DNA of 51,063 nt from an uncultured Planococcus sp. (GTDB taxonomy: Bacteria; Bacillota; Bacilli; Bacillales_A; Planococcaceae), in contig CANLRI010000010.1 in NCBI GenBank assembly GCA_947493585.1, positions 1 through 51,063 on the forward strand, written 5' to 3'. Shown here in pieces: positions 1 through 9,057 of this stretch. Numbering within the stretch: the stretch's first letter is position 1; each line of letters starts with the position of its first letter. The position numbers were made by a program, and so were the translations under genes. The notes below the pieces were generated by a model. It saw nothing but the letters and a program-made list of their open reading frames with translations. It made no database searches and was not told the DNA's origin.

Positions 1-44
1 GGTAGTTGGGGGTTTCCCCCTGTGAGAGTAGGACGTCGCTGGGC
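1..44 (+). rRNA. rrf: 5S ribosomal RNA, 3' end (partial)
   Basis: The first ~44 bases match the end of a Firmicutes 5S rRNA: a G-run/C-run hairpin followed by the conserved GUGAGAGUAGGACG helix and the final strand of helix I. The 5' part lies outside the window. The exact 3' end (about 44-46) is estimated by comparison with remembered Bacillus 5S. It closes an rRNA operon that reads in the same direction as the one starting at the right edge. Confidence 0.93.
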
Positions 45-50
45 AAGTAG

Positions 51-90
51 AAAGGCCGTTACCGGTTCATTCCGGTAGCGGTCTTTTTTA
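51..90 (+). terminator. Rho-independent terminator of the rRNA operon
   Basis: A long GC-rich hairpin (arms about 52-64 and 71-82, loop TTCATT) is followed by a run of T. It sits a few bases after the 5S gene, as expected for the end of an rRNA operon. Confidence 0.92.
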
Positions 91-119
91 TATTGTTTTT
101 GTAAAAACACAGCCCTGCT

Positions 120-148
120 TTTCGAAAAGATGTGGCGTCCGGTATAAT
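120..148 (+). promoter_or_regulatory. Probable sigma-A promoter of the decarboxylase gene
   Basis: A perfect TATAAT (143-148) lies 17 bases after a weak -35-like TTTCGA (120-125), about 40 bases before the start codon at 188. It separates this gene from the upstream rRNA terminator. Confidence 0.55.
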
Positions 149-187
149 GGAATAAACTATGAATGAAAACGTGAGGATGCAAAGATT

Positions 188-1606
188 ATGACTCAAAGAC
201 GTCCAGTAGTGGATGCATTATTGGAATTTCAGAGAAGACGGCCGATTTCTTTTCATGTCCCTGGCCATAAAAACGGCCTGCTATCGGGTTTGCCGAAAGA
301 ATTAAAAGCGGCACTTGCGTACGATATGACAGAGTTGGAGGGCCTAGACGATTTACACGCCCCTCATGCGGCGATCAAGGAAGCGGAAGATTTGCTGGCA
401 GAGGCGTATGGTTCAAAAAAAAGCTACTTTCTGGTGAACGGTTCAACTGCAGGAAATCTTGCGATGATCCATGCGGTTTGCGGAGAAGGAGACCTGGTGA
501 TTGTGCAGCGCAATTCGCATAAATCAATCTTCCATGCGCTTGAACTTACCCATGTAAAACCCGTTTACGTTGCGCCTGAATGGGATGAGGCGTCCAAAAG
601 CGCTGCAGCTGTCGCCCTTTCTTCAATAGTGGCTGCCATAGATGAATATCCGGAAGCGAAAGCGGTCGTTTTGACATACCCTAGTTATTACGGTGTAGCT
701 TCTGCTGAGTTAGAGGCAATTATTGAATTTTGCCATGAACGGAATATCCCCGTACTCGTCGATGAAGCGCATGGGGCGCATTTAGCAGCGGGCGAGCCGT
801 TCCCGGTGAGTGCATTGGCATATGGAGCCGATGTGGTGGTTCAGTCCGCACATAAAACTTTACCGGCTATGACAATGGGCTCGTATCTTCATATAGCAGG
901 AGAGCTGGTAGAGGAAAGAATGATCGGGAAGTATTTGCGGATTTTTCAATCGAGCAGTCCTTCCTATCCCATTATGGCGTCTCTGGATGACGCGAGGGCA
1001 TATATCCAAAATTACTCTGTTCACGATAAGCGCGATTTTCTCGAAAAACGCCTTTATTTCATTTCCAGCATCAGGCGGATTCCTTCTCTTGATGTAGTGG
1101 AGACGGATGACCCGCTGAAATTATTGCTGCGGGTCGAAAATAGAGGGGGCTTTCAGCTGAAAGAGGCCTTGGAACAGACGGGTGTTTATGTGGAATTGGC
1201 GGACCTTTTTCAGGTGCTGTTAATCTTGCCGCTGTCAAAACCTTGGCATGCTTATCCGTATGCCGAAATACGCAGCCGCATCAAAGAAGCTGTGCAAAGT
1301 ATGCGGTTATTGGAGAAGCGTGCTCCAGGCTTTCGCCCTGGCTATCCAAAAGCTGTGACAATTCCCGAGCTGTCGTTTGAGGAAGTGGATTTATCGGTGC
1401 AGGAATGGGTACCTTACACGAGGGCGATCGGGAGGATTTCGTCGGCTATGGTAACGCCTTATCCGCCGGGCATTCCGCTGGTAACTGCAGGGGAGAAGTG
1501 GACTGTCGAAAAAGTGGAGGAGTTGTCGGATTATCTAGGGGCTGGTGCGGAGATACAAGGGGAACACCGTTTGTCGGAAAAGCTGGTTTCCGTTATCCCA
1601 TGGTGA
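188..1606 (+). CDS. yaaO: PLP-dependent Orn/Lys/Arg decarboxylase family protein (YaaO-like)
   Basis: 472 residues, close to the ~480 of B. subtilis YaaO and SpeA. It is a fold-type-I PLP enzyme: the cofactor aspartate is in DEAH (192-195), and the Schiff-base lysine is K223 in the SAHKT motif. The N-terminal FHVPGHKNG motif is typical of the family, whose members decarboxylate arginine, lysine or ornithine to give polyamine precursors. The C-terminal ~120 residues form the small decarboxylase domain. It is the first gene after the 5S rRNA and has its own promoter. The substrate cannot be told from sequence; arginine or lysine are the usual ones. The symbol rests on synteny with yaaO just before tmk. 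The start has a GAGGATG Shine-Dalgarno ~10 bases upstream. Confidence 0.88.
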   Translation: MTQRRPVVDALLEFQRRRPISFHVPGHKNGLLSGLPKELKAALAYDMTELEGLDDLHAPHAAIKEAEDLLAEAYGSKKSYFLVNGSTAGNLAMIHAVCGEGDLVIVQRNSHKSIFHALELTHVKPVYVAPEWDEASKSAAAVALSSIVAAIDEYPEAKAVVLTYPSYYGVASAELEAIIEFCHERNIPVLVDEAHGAHLAAGEPFPVSALAYGADVVVQSAHKTLPAMTMGSYLHIAGELVEERMIGKYLRIFQSSSPSYPIMASLDDARAYIQNYSVHDKRDFLEKRLYFISSIRRIPSLDVVETDDPLKLLLRVENRGGFQLKEALEQTGVYVELADLFQVLLILPLSKPWHAYPYAEIRSRIKEAVQSMRLLEKRAPGFRPGYPKAVTIPELSFEEVDLSVQEWVPYTRAIGRISSAMVTPYPPGIPLVTAGEKWTVEKVEELSDYLGAGAEIQGEHRLSEKLVSVIPW

Positions 1607-1668
1607 GTAGAACGAATGCTTGGGTGGTATACAATAGCATATGCGAAAGCGAATGTGGGGGTAATAGT

Positions 1669-3195
1669 ATGGAACAGGAAAAGTACGCAATTATTGATAT
1701 TGGTTCGAATACTATCCGGTTGGTTATTTATACGCGGGATAAGAGCGGGCGTTTCTCGGAAAGTGAGAACGTTAAGGCGGTTGCCCGTCTGCGCAATTAT
1801 TTAACGGACGATAATACGCTTTCCGAAGAAGGCATACAAGTATTGATTGATACTTTGAAGAGCTTTCAGGAAGTCACACGCCACCATCAGCTCGAAGCGA
1901 TTAAATGTGTTGCGACGGCTGCTGTGCGTCAGGCCAAGAACCAGGAAGCCATAATCCAGCGCGTCGGGGAAGAAACGGATTTTACGATGCGCATCCTATC
2001 GGAATACGAAGAAGCGCATTATGGTTATTTGGCTGTGGTCAATTCAATGTCGTATAAAAGCGGCATTACGGTCGATATCGGCGGTGGCAGTACGGAACTG
2101 ACTTTATTTGAAGACCGTGAACTCATTCATTTCCACAGTTTTCCGTTCGGTGCTTTATCGCTGAAGAAGCAGTTTATCGAAGGGGATACACCGAAAAACA
2201 GTGAATTGAAGGCGCTGCGGGAGTTTCTCGAAAATCAGTTTTTGACACTCGATTGGATTGAGGGGAAGAACTTGCCGTTGATCGGAATCGGGGGCAGTGC
2301 ACGGAACTTGGCGCAGATTCACCAGGAAAAAATCGATTATCCGCTTTCAGGTGTCCATGAGTACACCATGAAGCGGAAAGAAGTGGAAGAAACGAATAAG
2401 TGGCTGGGATCGATGGCGTTTGACGATTTGCAGCGGGTGGAAGGCTTGTCACGCGACCGGGCGGATATTATCATTCCGGCGGTGGAAGTGTTTAATTGCC
2501 TGATGGAATTGATTGATGCGGAACTGTTTGCTTTGAGTCGAAAAGGGCTCCGGGATGGCGTATTTTATGAGGAAATGACCAAAGATTTCGAGATGCCGGT
2601 GTTTCCGAACGTCATTGAGGAGAGTTTCTACGATTTGGCGATCGACTACGACATCAATTTGACGCATGCCATCCATGTGACCAATAGCTCGCTGATGATT
2701 GTGCGGGAATTGGAAGAGCAAGGGCTTCTTGAATTGACAGAGAGGGACTATCATTGGATCCGTCTGGGCAGTTCCATGTATAATCTCGGTTCGTATATCG
2801 ACTCTGAATCGAGCAATCAGCATACCTTCTATCTACTGGCGAACCGGACCATCGATGGGCTTCTGCACAAAGAGCGCATCATTGTAGCCTTGCTTGCTTC
2901 TTATAAAAACAAGAACCTGTTCAAACGCAACGCAGCGCTCTATGAAGACTGGTTTACGGAAGAAGAGCTGGATAAATTCAATATCATCGGCGCGGTCATC
3001 AAATTCGCCTATAGTTTGAATGCGACAAAACGCGATATTGTCAAAGACATCCAATTGGAATCCCAAAAAGAAGAACTCATTTTTTCTATCCAATGCCGAG
3101 AAGACTGGAAACCGGAGCAATACCAGGTCGAGAAGCAGAAAAAGCATTTGGAGAAGCTATTAAAGAAAACAATCACCGTCCACTTTCATGAATGA
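1669..3195 (+). CDS. ppx: Exopolyphosphatase, Ppx/GppA family
   Basis: 508 residues from ATG 1669. The frame is open far upstream into yaaO, but this ATG follows a GTGGGGG Shine-Dalgarno and begins directly with the Ppx N-terminus, where the first phosphate-binding loop IDIGSNTIRLV starts near residue 7. A second actin-like phosphate loop, VDIGGGSTELT, follows near residue 133, and a SEYEEA segment near 110 carries the likely catalytic glutamate. The family hydrolyses terminal phosphates from polyphosphate (or pppGpp). The C-terminal ~200 residues correspond to the HD-like domain, but the expected His-Asp pair appears as Tyr371-Asn372, so that domain probably lacks a metal site. The polyphosphate kinase gene follows after 25 bases, making a make-and-break pair in one operon. 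Confidence 0.9.
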   Translation: MEQEKYAIIDIGSNTIRLVIYTRDKSGRFSESENVKAVARLRNYLTDDNTLSEEGIQVLIDTLKSFQEVTRHHQLEAIKCVATAAVRQAKNQEAIIQRVGEETDFTMRILSEYEEAHYGYLAVVNSMSYKSGITVDIGGGSTELTLFEDRELIHFHSFPFGALSLKKQFIEGDTPKNSELKALREFLENQFLTLDWIEGKNLPLIGIGGSARNLAQIHQEKIDYPLSGVHEYTMKRKEVEETNKWLGSMAFDDLQRVEGLSRDRADIIIPAVEVFNCLMELIDAELFALSRKGLRDGVFYEEMTKDFEMPVFPNVIEESFYDLAIDYDINLTHAIHVTNSSLMIVRELEEQGLLELTERDYHWIRLGSSMYNLGSYIDSESSNQHTFYLLANRTIDGLLHKERIIVALLASYKNKNLFKRNAALYEDWFTEEELDKFNIIGAVIKFAYSLNATKRDIVKDIQLESQKEELIFSIQCREDWKPEQYQVEKQKKHLEKLLKKTITVHFHE

Positions 3196-3220
3196 ATGAA
3201 ACCTGAGGGGGAGTTTTGTC

Positions 3221-5338
3221 GTGGGAAAGAAAAAGGAAGACATGATCCAGTTGAACAATCCTTCTTATTATAATAACCGCGAACTGAGTTGGCTGGCGTT
3301 CAATGAACGGGTATTGCAAGAAGCGCTTGACCCGCGCAATCCGCTACTCGAAAAGCTTAAGTTCCTGGCGATTTTCAGTTCCAACTTGGATGAGTTTTTC
3401 ATGGTCCGTGTAGCGGGATTGCAAGACCAGGTGAAGGTGGGCTTTAATAAGCCTGAGAACAAAGCCGGGATGACGCCAAAGCAGCAATTGCATGAAATTG
3501 CCTTGAAAAACCATCAATTGGTGAATTTGCAATACGACACCCTGCGTAAAATATTGTATCCCAAGCTTCAGAGAGAGCATGTCCATTTCCTGAAAGTAAG
3601 GGAATTGAGCGATTCGCAGCAAGAGGCTTTAGAGGTTTATTTTGATGAGCATATTTTTCCTGTGCTGACCCCGATGGCGATCGATGCCTACCGCCCGTTT
3701 CCGATGCTGTTGAATAAAAGTATCAATTTGGCGGTGGTCTTGGAAGACACGGCAAAAGAAGCGGATTCTGAACAACGGACGCGAACAGCCATCGTGCAAT
3801 TGCCTGCGATGCTTGAGCGCTTTGTCCAATTGCCGGAAAACGGCGGATTGCGCAAGTTATTGATGCTCGAAGACGTCATCGGTTTCTTTATCGGCAAGCT
3901 GTTTCACGGCTATGAAGTCAAATCGACGACTGTGTTCCGTATCACCCGCAATGCGGATATGACAATACACGAAGAAGGCGCGCGCGATTTGCTCAAAGAA
4001 ATCGAAGAAGAGTTGAGAAAGCGCAAATGGGGCGCTGCCGTTCGGCTCGAAGTGCAAAAAGATGGCTTGGATCCCGTTATTTTGGACTATTTGATGGATG
4101 AGTTGGAAGTGCATCCGAAAGACGTCTATGAAATTGATGGATTTCTGGACTTGACCGTGTTTTTCGGTTTTTACAAAAAGATGGCCCCAATATGGGAGCA
4201 TTTGGTATATGAGGGCAAGATTTCGCAATTGCCGGTAGGGATGGAGAACGGCAAGGCGATTTTTGCGAAAATCGCCGATGAAGATGTTTTTTTGCATCAT
4301 CCTTATGAATCGTTCGAGCCGGTCGTCGAGTTTATTTCGGAAGCGGCGGATGACCCTGATGTGCTCGCCATCAAACAGACCTTGTACCGTGTCAGCGGGG
4401 ATTCCCCGGTGATCAATGCCTTGAAGCGGGCAGCAGAAAACGGCAAGCAAGTAACGGTGCTTGTCGAATTGAAGGCACGTTTTGATGAGGAAAACAACGT
4501 GCACTGGGCGAAAGAACTTGAAAAAGCGGGCTGCCACGTTATTTACGGGATGACCCATTTAAAGACCCATAGCAAGATCACTCTTGTGGTGCGGAAAAAA
4601 CAAGGGCGCATTGAGCGCTTTGTCCATCTTGGGACCGGCAATTACAACGACCAGACGGCAAAAATCTATACCGATATGAGCTTATTTACCTCGAAAAAAG
4701 AAATCGGCATCGATGCGACGAATTTCTTTAATTACTTGAGCGGCTACACGGAAAAGCCAGAATTCCATTATCTATCGGTGGCGCCGTTTTCGATCAGGAA
4801 AGACATTCTTCATTTGATCGATTCCGAAATCCGTTACGAGAAGAAGTATGGCAATGGCCATATTGTGGCTAAAATGAACTCTTTGACGGATAAGATCATC
4901 ATAATGAAGCTGTATGAAGCGTCGCGTGCGGGGGTGAAGATCGATTTGATCGTCCGCGGCATCTGCTGCTTGCGGCCTGGAATTCCGGAGGTGAGCGATA
5001 ATATTCGCGTGCGCAGCATTGTCGGGCGCCTGCTCGAACATAGCCGTGTGTATTATTTCCACCAGAATGGAAAAGAGAAGACCTTTTTATCTTCTGCGGA
5101 TATGATGACGAGAAACCTGAACAACCGCATTGAAATCCTTTTCCCGATTCTCGATAAGCGGGTGAAAGGGCAAGTGTGGGACATTCTCGAGCTTGGGCTG
5201 AGGGATAATGTCAAAGCCCGTGAACAGGACGAGGAAGGCAATTACGGTTATGTCCGGAGAATGGAAGGGCAAGCGGTGATCGATAGCCAAATGGAACTGT
5301 TCGAGCGCGCATACCAAGTGGCGGAAGACGAGGAATAA
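3221..5338 (+). CDS. ppk: Polyphosphate kinase 1
   Basis: 705 residues starting at GTG 3221, behind a GAGGGGGAG Shine-Dalgarno. It has PPK1 architecture: an N-terminal helical domain (NNRELSWLAFNERVLQEA near residues 18-35), a head domain, and two phospholipase-D-like C-terminal domains. The autophosphorylated histidine is likely H450 in THLKTHSKI, followed by the HLGTGNYND motif; the second conserved histidine is H607 in EHSRVYYFH. The enzyme reversibly makes long-chain polyphosphate from ATP at the inner membrane. It follows ppx by 25 bases and is probably co-transcribed with it. In B. subtilis this place between yaaO and tmk holds no ppk, so the pair was inserted here or lost there. Confidence 0.95.
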   Translation: MGKKKEDMIQLNNPSYYNNRELSWLAFNERVLQEALDPRNPLLEKLKFLAIFSSNLDEFFMVRVAGLQDQVKVGFNKPENKAGMTPKQQLHEIALKNHQLVNLQYDTLRKILYPKLQREHVHFLKVRELSDSQQEALEVYFDEHIFPVLTPMAIDAYRPFPMLLNKSINLAVVLEDTAKEADSEQRTRTAIVQLPAMLERFVQLPENGGLRKLLMLEDVIGFFIGKLFHGYEVKSTTVFRITRNADMTIHEEGARDLLKEIEEELRKRKWGAAVRLEVQKDGLDPVILDYLMDELEVHPKDVYEIDGFLDLTVFFGFYKKMAPIWEHLVYEGKISQLPVGMENGKAIFAKIADEDVFLHHPYESFEPVVEFISEAADDPDVLAIKQTLYRVSGDSPVINALKRAAENGKQVTVLVELKARFDEENNVHWAKELEKAGCHVIYGMTHLKTHSKITLVVRKKQGRIERFVHLGTGNYNDQTAKIYTDMSLFTSKKEIGIDATNFFNYLSGYTEKPEFHYLSVAPFSIRKDILHLIDSEIRYEKKYGNGHIVAKMNSLTDKIIIMKLYEASRAGVKIDLIVRGICCLRPGIPEVSDNIRVRSIVGRLLEHSRVYYFHQNGKEKTFLSSADMMTRNLNNRIEILFPILDKRVKGQVWDILELGLRDNVKAREQDEEGNYGYVRRMEGQAVIDSQMELFERAYQVAEDEE

Positions 5339-5351
5339 GGTCTAAAGGAAG

Positions 5352-5381
5352 TTGTGGAACAGCCCGTTTTTGCGTTATAGT
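5352..5381 (+). promoter_or_regulatory. Probable sigma-A promoter of tmk
   Basis: TTGTGG (5352-5357) and TATAGT (5376-5381) are 18 bases apart in the short gap between ppk and tmk, about 40 bases before the tmk start. Confidence 0.5.
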
Positions 5382-5422
5382 GGGTAGTGTTTTAGTTAAA
5401 AGATAAGGGAACAGGTGAAAAT

Positions 5423-6055
5423 ATGAGTTATTTTATTACGCTAGAAGGCGGCGAAGGATCGGGTAAGACGACGGCACTGGCGAAGCTGGCAGAACGTTTG
5501 ACAGCTGATGGGTTTGAAGTAGTGACGACGCGTGAACCGGGGGGCATTGAAATCGCGGAGAAAATCCGCGAAGTCATCCTGGACCGGACGCATACGGCGA
5601 TGGACGCCCGTACCGAAGCGCTATTATATGCAGCGGCACGGCGCCAGCATTTGGTGGAGCGTGTGCTGCCGGCGCTTCAGGCAGGGAAAATCGTTCTTTG
5701 CGACCGTTTTGTCGACAGCAGCCTCGCTTACCAGGGCCACGCACGCGGGCTTGGCCTGGACAATGTGCTGGCGATCAATGAATTCGCTATCGAAGGGCAT
5801 ATGCCTGAATTGACGCTATATTTTGATGTCAATCCGAAAACGGGGCTTGCGCGCATCGACCTCGATCAAGGACGTGAATTCAATCGCCTAGACGAGGAGT
5901 CGCTGGCGTTTCATTACAAAGTGAGGGAAGGCTATTTGCTATTGCTTGGCCGCTACCCGGAACGCATGCAGCTGATCAATGCGGAAAATGAACTGGATGA
6001 AGTGGTTGCGGATGCGTATGAAGCATTGCAGCGCTTCTTGGCTGAAAAACAATAA
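5423..6055 (+). CDS. tmk: Thymidylate kinase
   Basis: 210 residues, the usual length for bacterial TMP kinase. It phosphorylates dTMP to dTDP for DNA synthesis. The P-loop GGEGSGKTT is at residues 9-17, the DR(F/Y) substrate motif at D94-R95-F96, and the SSLAYQG segment just after it. The lid region near residue 145 carries the arginine-containing [10 protein letters not shown] sequence. A strong terminator follows the stop codon. It starts a run of replication and signalling genes (tmk, darA, holB, ricT, yabA) conserved across Bacillales. Confidence 0.96.
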   Translation: MSYFITLEGGEGSGKTTALAKLAERLTADGFEVVTTREPGGIEIAEKIREVILDRTHTAMDARTEALLYAAARRQHLVERVLPALQAGKIVLCDRFVDSSLAYQGHARGLGLDNVLAINEFAIEGHMPELTLYFDVNPKTGLARIDLDQGREFNRLDEESLAFHYKVREGYLLLLGRYPERMQLINAENELDEVVADAYEALQRFLAEKQ

Positions 6056-6065
6056 TGGATTGCCG

Positions 6066-6094
6066 GCAGCCCTGTTCGTTAAGGGCTGTTTTTT
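6066..6094 (+). terminator. Terminator after tmk
   Basis: The CAGCCCT/AGGGCTG hairpin is followed by six T, starting 12 bases after the tmk stop. Confidence 0.88.
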
Positions 6095-6222
6095 CATGGA
6101 CTGAATCAACGGCTTTGTGCATATAGTCATGAATTTTTCGCATTGCCTAAAGGAAAGATGTGACGGCACGTTCGCCGTTCGTGTTATACTAATACATAGA
6201 GAAGTAACCAAAAAAGGAGTGA

Positions 6223-6558
<336 letters not shown>

Positions 6559-6585
6559 GCAGCAGCTGCTGTGTCGTCCGCACTA

Positions 6586-6617
6586 CCCGTGATCCATCTG
6601 GAACACGGGATTTTTTA
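6586..6617 (+). terminator. Terminator after darA
   Basis: CCCGTG (6586-6591) pairs with CACGGG (6604-6609), followed by ATTTTTT. It ends about 20 bases before holB, so holB is reached by read-through or by a promoter I cannot see. Confidence 0.75.
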
Positions 6618-6637
6618 CAAAGTTTGAAGGTGGAATC

Positions 6638-7630
6638 ATGCACAAGACCATAGAAGAATTGCAGGATATGCAGCCGGTTGTCGTAAAGCGGTTGCAAGGG
6701 GCATACGCCAATGACCGTCTGGCTCATGCATACTTATTGGAAGGACCTTCGGGATCCGGAAAAAAAGAACTGACGCATTTTTTTGTCAAATTATTATTAT
6801 GCGAAACACCAATCGATAATGTTCCATGTGAAACATGCCGCAGTTGCAAACTGTATGAAAGCGGTAATCACCCGAATATTTTATTCATAGAACCGGATGG
6901 CCAAAACATTAAAATCGACCAGATCCGCGATTTGATTTATACAATGAACAAGACGGCGCTCAACAGCGGGCGCAAAATCTACGTGATTGAGCAGGCGGAC
7001 CGCATGAATAATTCATCTGCCAATGCCTTGCTGAAGTTTTTGGAAGAACCGGAAGCGAATGTGACAGCGCTATTACTGACAGAGCGCTTGAATGCCATCA
7101 TGAGTACGATCCGTTCCCGTTGCCAACTAGTATCATTCCAGCCGCTGTCACGGCCGAAGCTGATGGAGCGCTTGATGGCGGATGGCATGACCGGCTCGAT
7201 GGCGGCAACGGTGAGCATGCTGACGCAAAGTGAGCAGGAAGCAAAGCGATTGAGCGAAGAAGAACAGTTTGCTGATGAGCGGAAACTGGTGTTGAAGCTA
7301 GTTGAGACGGTGGGGAGCAATGTCCACGAGGCATTACTTTTGATCCAATCTGATTGGCTTCCATTATTCAGGGAGAAAGAAGATGCCGAAAGAGGGCTCG
7401 ACATGTTATTATTTGCATATCGGGACATCGCGACAGTGAAAGCGGGTCTTGAGACTGCACGCACATATCCGGACATGGAAGAAACTTGGAAGCAGATGGC
7501 GCTTCAACGTTCGTTCGATGTATTGTCTAGGCAGCTGCAGGCAGTGCTACAAGCCAAACAGCAATTGCCGCGCAATATGAACCGGACACTGTTGATGGAG
7601 CAATTAATGCTGAATCTGCAGGAGGGGTAA
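6638..7630 (+). CDS. holB: DNA polymerase III delta' subunit
   Basis: 330 residues. It is the clamp-loader delta' subunit that, with delta and tau/gamma, loads the sliding clamp. The P-loop-like GPSGSGKK spans residues 36-43. The zinc ligands are visible as C55-x8-C64-x2-C67-x2-C70, the arrangement of the clamp-loader zinc module. ALLKFLEEPE and the SRC motif (in STIRSRCQLVSF, near residue 155) complete the AAA+ core. The C-terminal third is the helical collar domain. The start follows GAAGGTGG. The ricT start lies five bases after the stop, so the two are surely co-transcribed. Confidence 0.95.
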   Translation: MHKTIEELQDMQPVVVKRLQGAYANDRLAHAYLLEGPSGSGKKELTHFFVKLLLCETPIDNVPCETCRSCKLYESGNHPNILFIEPDGQNIKIDQIRDLIYTMNKTALNSGRKIYVIEQADRMNNSSANALLKFLEEPEANVTALLLTERLNAIMSTIRSRCQLVSFQPLSRPKLMERLMADGMTGSMAATVSMLTQSEQEAKRLSEEEQFADERKLVLKLVETVGSNVHEALLLIQSDWLPLFREKEDAERGLDMLLFAYRDIATVKAGLETARTYPDMEETWKQMALQRSFDVLSRQLQAVLQAKQQLPRNMNRTLLMEQLMLNLQEG

Positions 7631-7634
7631 ACAA

Positions 7635-8447
7635 TTGTATAAAGTAATAGGAGTCCGCTTCAAGAAAGCGGGTAAAATATATTATTTCGATCCAGGCGAA
7701 GCGCTGATCGAAAAAGACGATTATGTCATTGTGGAAACAGCGCGGGGCATCGAATACGGCAAAGTGGTCGTTCCCGTGAAAGAAGTAGGGGAGAACGATG
7801 TCGTCCTGCCGCTTAAGCAAGTGGTGCGCGTCGCTACTGAACGCGACCGCTTGCAAGTGGATGAAAACCGCTCAGAAGCGGAGCGTGCATTTGAAGTTGG
7901 GACGGAAAAAATCGAGTCGCATCGTTTGGACATGAAGCTAGTCGATGTGGAATACACATTCGACCGCAATAAAGTCATTTTCTACTTCACCGCAGAAGGC
8001 CGTGTCGATTTCCGTAATTTGGTGAAAGACTTGGCGGCGATTTTCCGCACGCGCATTGAATTGCGCCAAATTGGTGTGCGCGATGAGGCGAAAATGCTCG
8101 GTGGCATCGGTCCATGCGGACGCATGCTGTGCTGTTCGACTTTCCTTGGCGATTTCGAGCCAGTATCGATCAAGATGGCGAAAGACCAGAACCTGTCGTT
8201 GAATCCGTCGAAGATTTCAGGGCTGTGCGGCCGTTTGATGTGCTGCCTGAAATACGAGAACGATGAATACGAACAGGCGAAAAAGGAAATGCCGGATATC
8301 GGCGCACGCGTCGAGACGCCAGATGGCAACGGCCGCGTCGTCAGCTTGAACTTGCTTGAAAGAGTATTGAAAATCCGCCTGGCTGAACAAGACCAGACGC
8401 TGGAATATACATTGGATGAAATCATGAACCAAGGGACGAGAGCGTGA
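7635..8447 (+). CDS. ricT: RicT (YaaT), PSP1-domain subunit of the Y-complex
   Basis: 270 residues from a TTG start with a near-perfect AGGAGGGG seven bases upstream. It has a PSP1 C-terminal domain with two cysteine clusters, C161/C166/C167 and C198/C203/C204. In B. subtilis RicT the corresponding cysteines bind [4Fe-4S] clusters. The RicA-RicF-RicT complex there directs RNase Y to mature polycistronic mRNAs and also affects sporulation, competence and biofilm formation. In a lineage that seems not to sporulate, the RNA-processing role is the likelier reason it is kept. yabA follows directly. Confidence 0.94.
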   Translation: MYKVIGVRFKKAGKIYYFDPGEALIEKDDYVIVETARGIEYGKVVVPVKEVGENDVVLPLKQVVRVATERDRLQVDENRSEAERAFEVGTEKIESHRLDMKLVDVEYTFDRNKVIFYFTAEGRVDFRNLVKDLAAIFRTRIELRQIGVRDEAKMLGGIGPCGRMLCCSTFLGDFEPVSIKMAKDQNLSLNPSKISGLCGRLMCCLKYENDEYEQAKKEMPDIGARVETPDGNGRVVSLNLLERVLKIRLAEQDQTLEYTLDEIMNQGTRA

Positions 8448-8460
8448 GGTGGTGGTATCA

Positions 8461-8820
8461 GTGAAAGAAAAGAACTTTTTGGATACGGTCATGGATTTTG
8501 AACAGCAATTGGAATCGATGCAAGAGCAGTTCCGTGATTTGAAAACAGTAGTAGCGCGGACGATGGAAGAGCATCATGCGCTGCAATTGGAAAATCATCA
8601 TTTGCGTGCCCGCCTCGATGAACTGAACGAAAAGGTGCCGGAACCGGAAAAAGTCGACCCGGTCAAATTGAAAAAAGCCGTCATGGATATCGGCGAAGGC
8701 TACGACAACTTGGCACGCCTGTACCATGAAGGCTACCACGTCTGCAATGTCCATTTCGGCAGCTCCAGAAAAGGCGACGACTGCCTGTTTTGTTTATCTT
8801 TCCTGAATAAGCAAAACTAA
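8461..8820 (+). CDS. yabA: Replication initiation control protein YabA
   Basis: 119 residues from GTG 8461, exactly the B. subtilis YabA length. An earlier in-frame GTG at 8449 lies inside the Shine-Dalgarno (GAGGTGGT) and is unlikely. The N-terminal ~60 residues form a leucine-zipper-like coiled coil; the C-terminus carries the zinc site (YHVCNVHFG...CLFC). YabA tetramers bridge DnaA and DnaN and restrain re-initiation at oriC. It follows ricT by 13 bases and closes the tmk-holB-ricT-yabA group. Confidence 0.94.
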   Translation: MKEKNFLDTVMDFEQQLESMQEQFRDLKTVVARTMEEHHALQLENHHLRARLDELNEKVPEPEKVDPVKLKKAVMDIGEGYDNLARLYHEGYHVCNVHFGSSRKGDDCLFCLSFLNKQN

Positions 8821-8827
8821 CAAAGAA

Positions 8828-8998
8828 AAGCGAGGCCGCCTGTTCAGCTCTGACAGGCATAAGACAAGTTCCCGAAGCGGCGCTTTTTGCCGCACAGGGA
8901 AATGGGCTTATGACCCGAGGAGCTAGGCGTTCGAGCTAGACATTAAGAAAAGCCGAAACGCCCGTACTGGCAAGACAAGCACAACACAGAAATAGAAC
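8828..8998. repeat. Structured intergenic element, probable dispersed repeat
   Basis: The gap between yabA and trmN6 holds a highly structured stretch. CATAAG (8858-8863) pairs with CTTATG (8907-8912) and encloses a TCCC/GGGA pairing and an inner GCGGC/GCCGC hairpin (8877-8893). A second hairpin, GGCGTT/AACGCC, follows at about 8926-8972. The words AAGCGAGGC, ATAAGACA, GGCTTATG and GGAGCT recur in similar form and order at 32.1 kb, suggesting a repeat family. No open frame is supported. Its appearance resembles intergenic repeats I recall from Planococcaceae genomes, but copy number is not checkable here. Confidence 0.55.
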
Positions 8999-9002
8999 CA
9001 AC

Positions 9003-9040
9003 AGGCTTCCGACACTCCGTGTGGCGGCAGCCTTTTATTA
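9003..9040 (+). terminator. Terminator-like hairpin just before trmN6
   Basis: AGGCT (9003-9007) pairs with AGCCT (9029-9033), an inner CCG-CAC/GTG-CGG stem continues it, and TTTTATTA follows. It ends only 18 bases before the trmN6 start codon. It could end yabA transcription or act as an attenuator for trmN6. Confidence 0.6.
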
Positions 9041-9057
9041 TGGCAGGAGTGAACGAT

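Noticed and set aside
1405..1668. N-terminal extension of ppx into yaaO
   Set aside because: Not Ppx-like; ATG 1669 has a Shine-Dalgarno and starts at the family N-terminus.
3857..4558. 233-codon minus-strand open frame inside ppk
   Set aside because: Shadow of the ppk reading frame; no family resemblance or ribosome binding site.
9019..9057. Upstream ATG as trmN6 start
   Set aside because: It lies inside the terminator-like hairpin; GGCAGGAGTG points to ATG 9058 and the resulting length matches the family.
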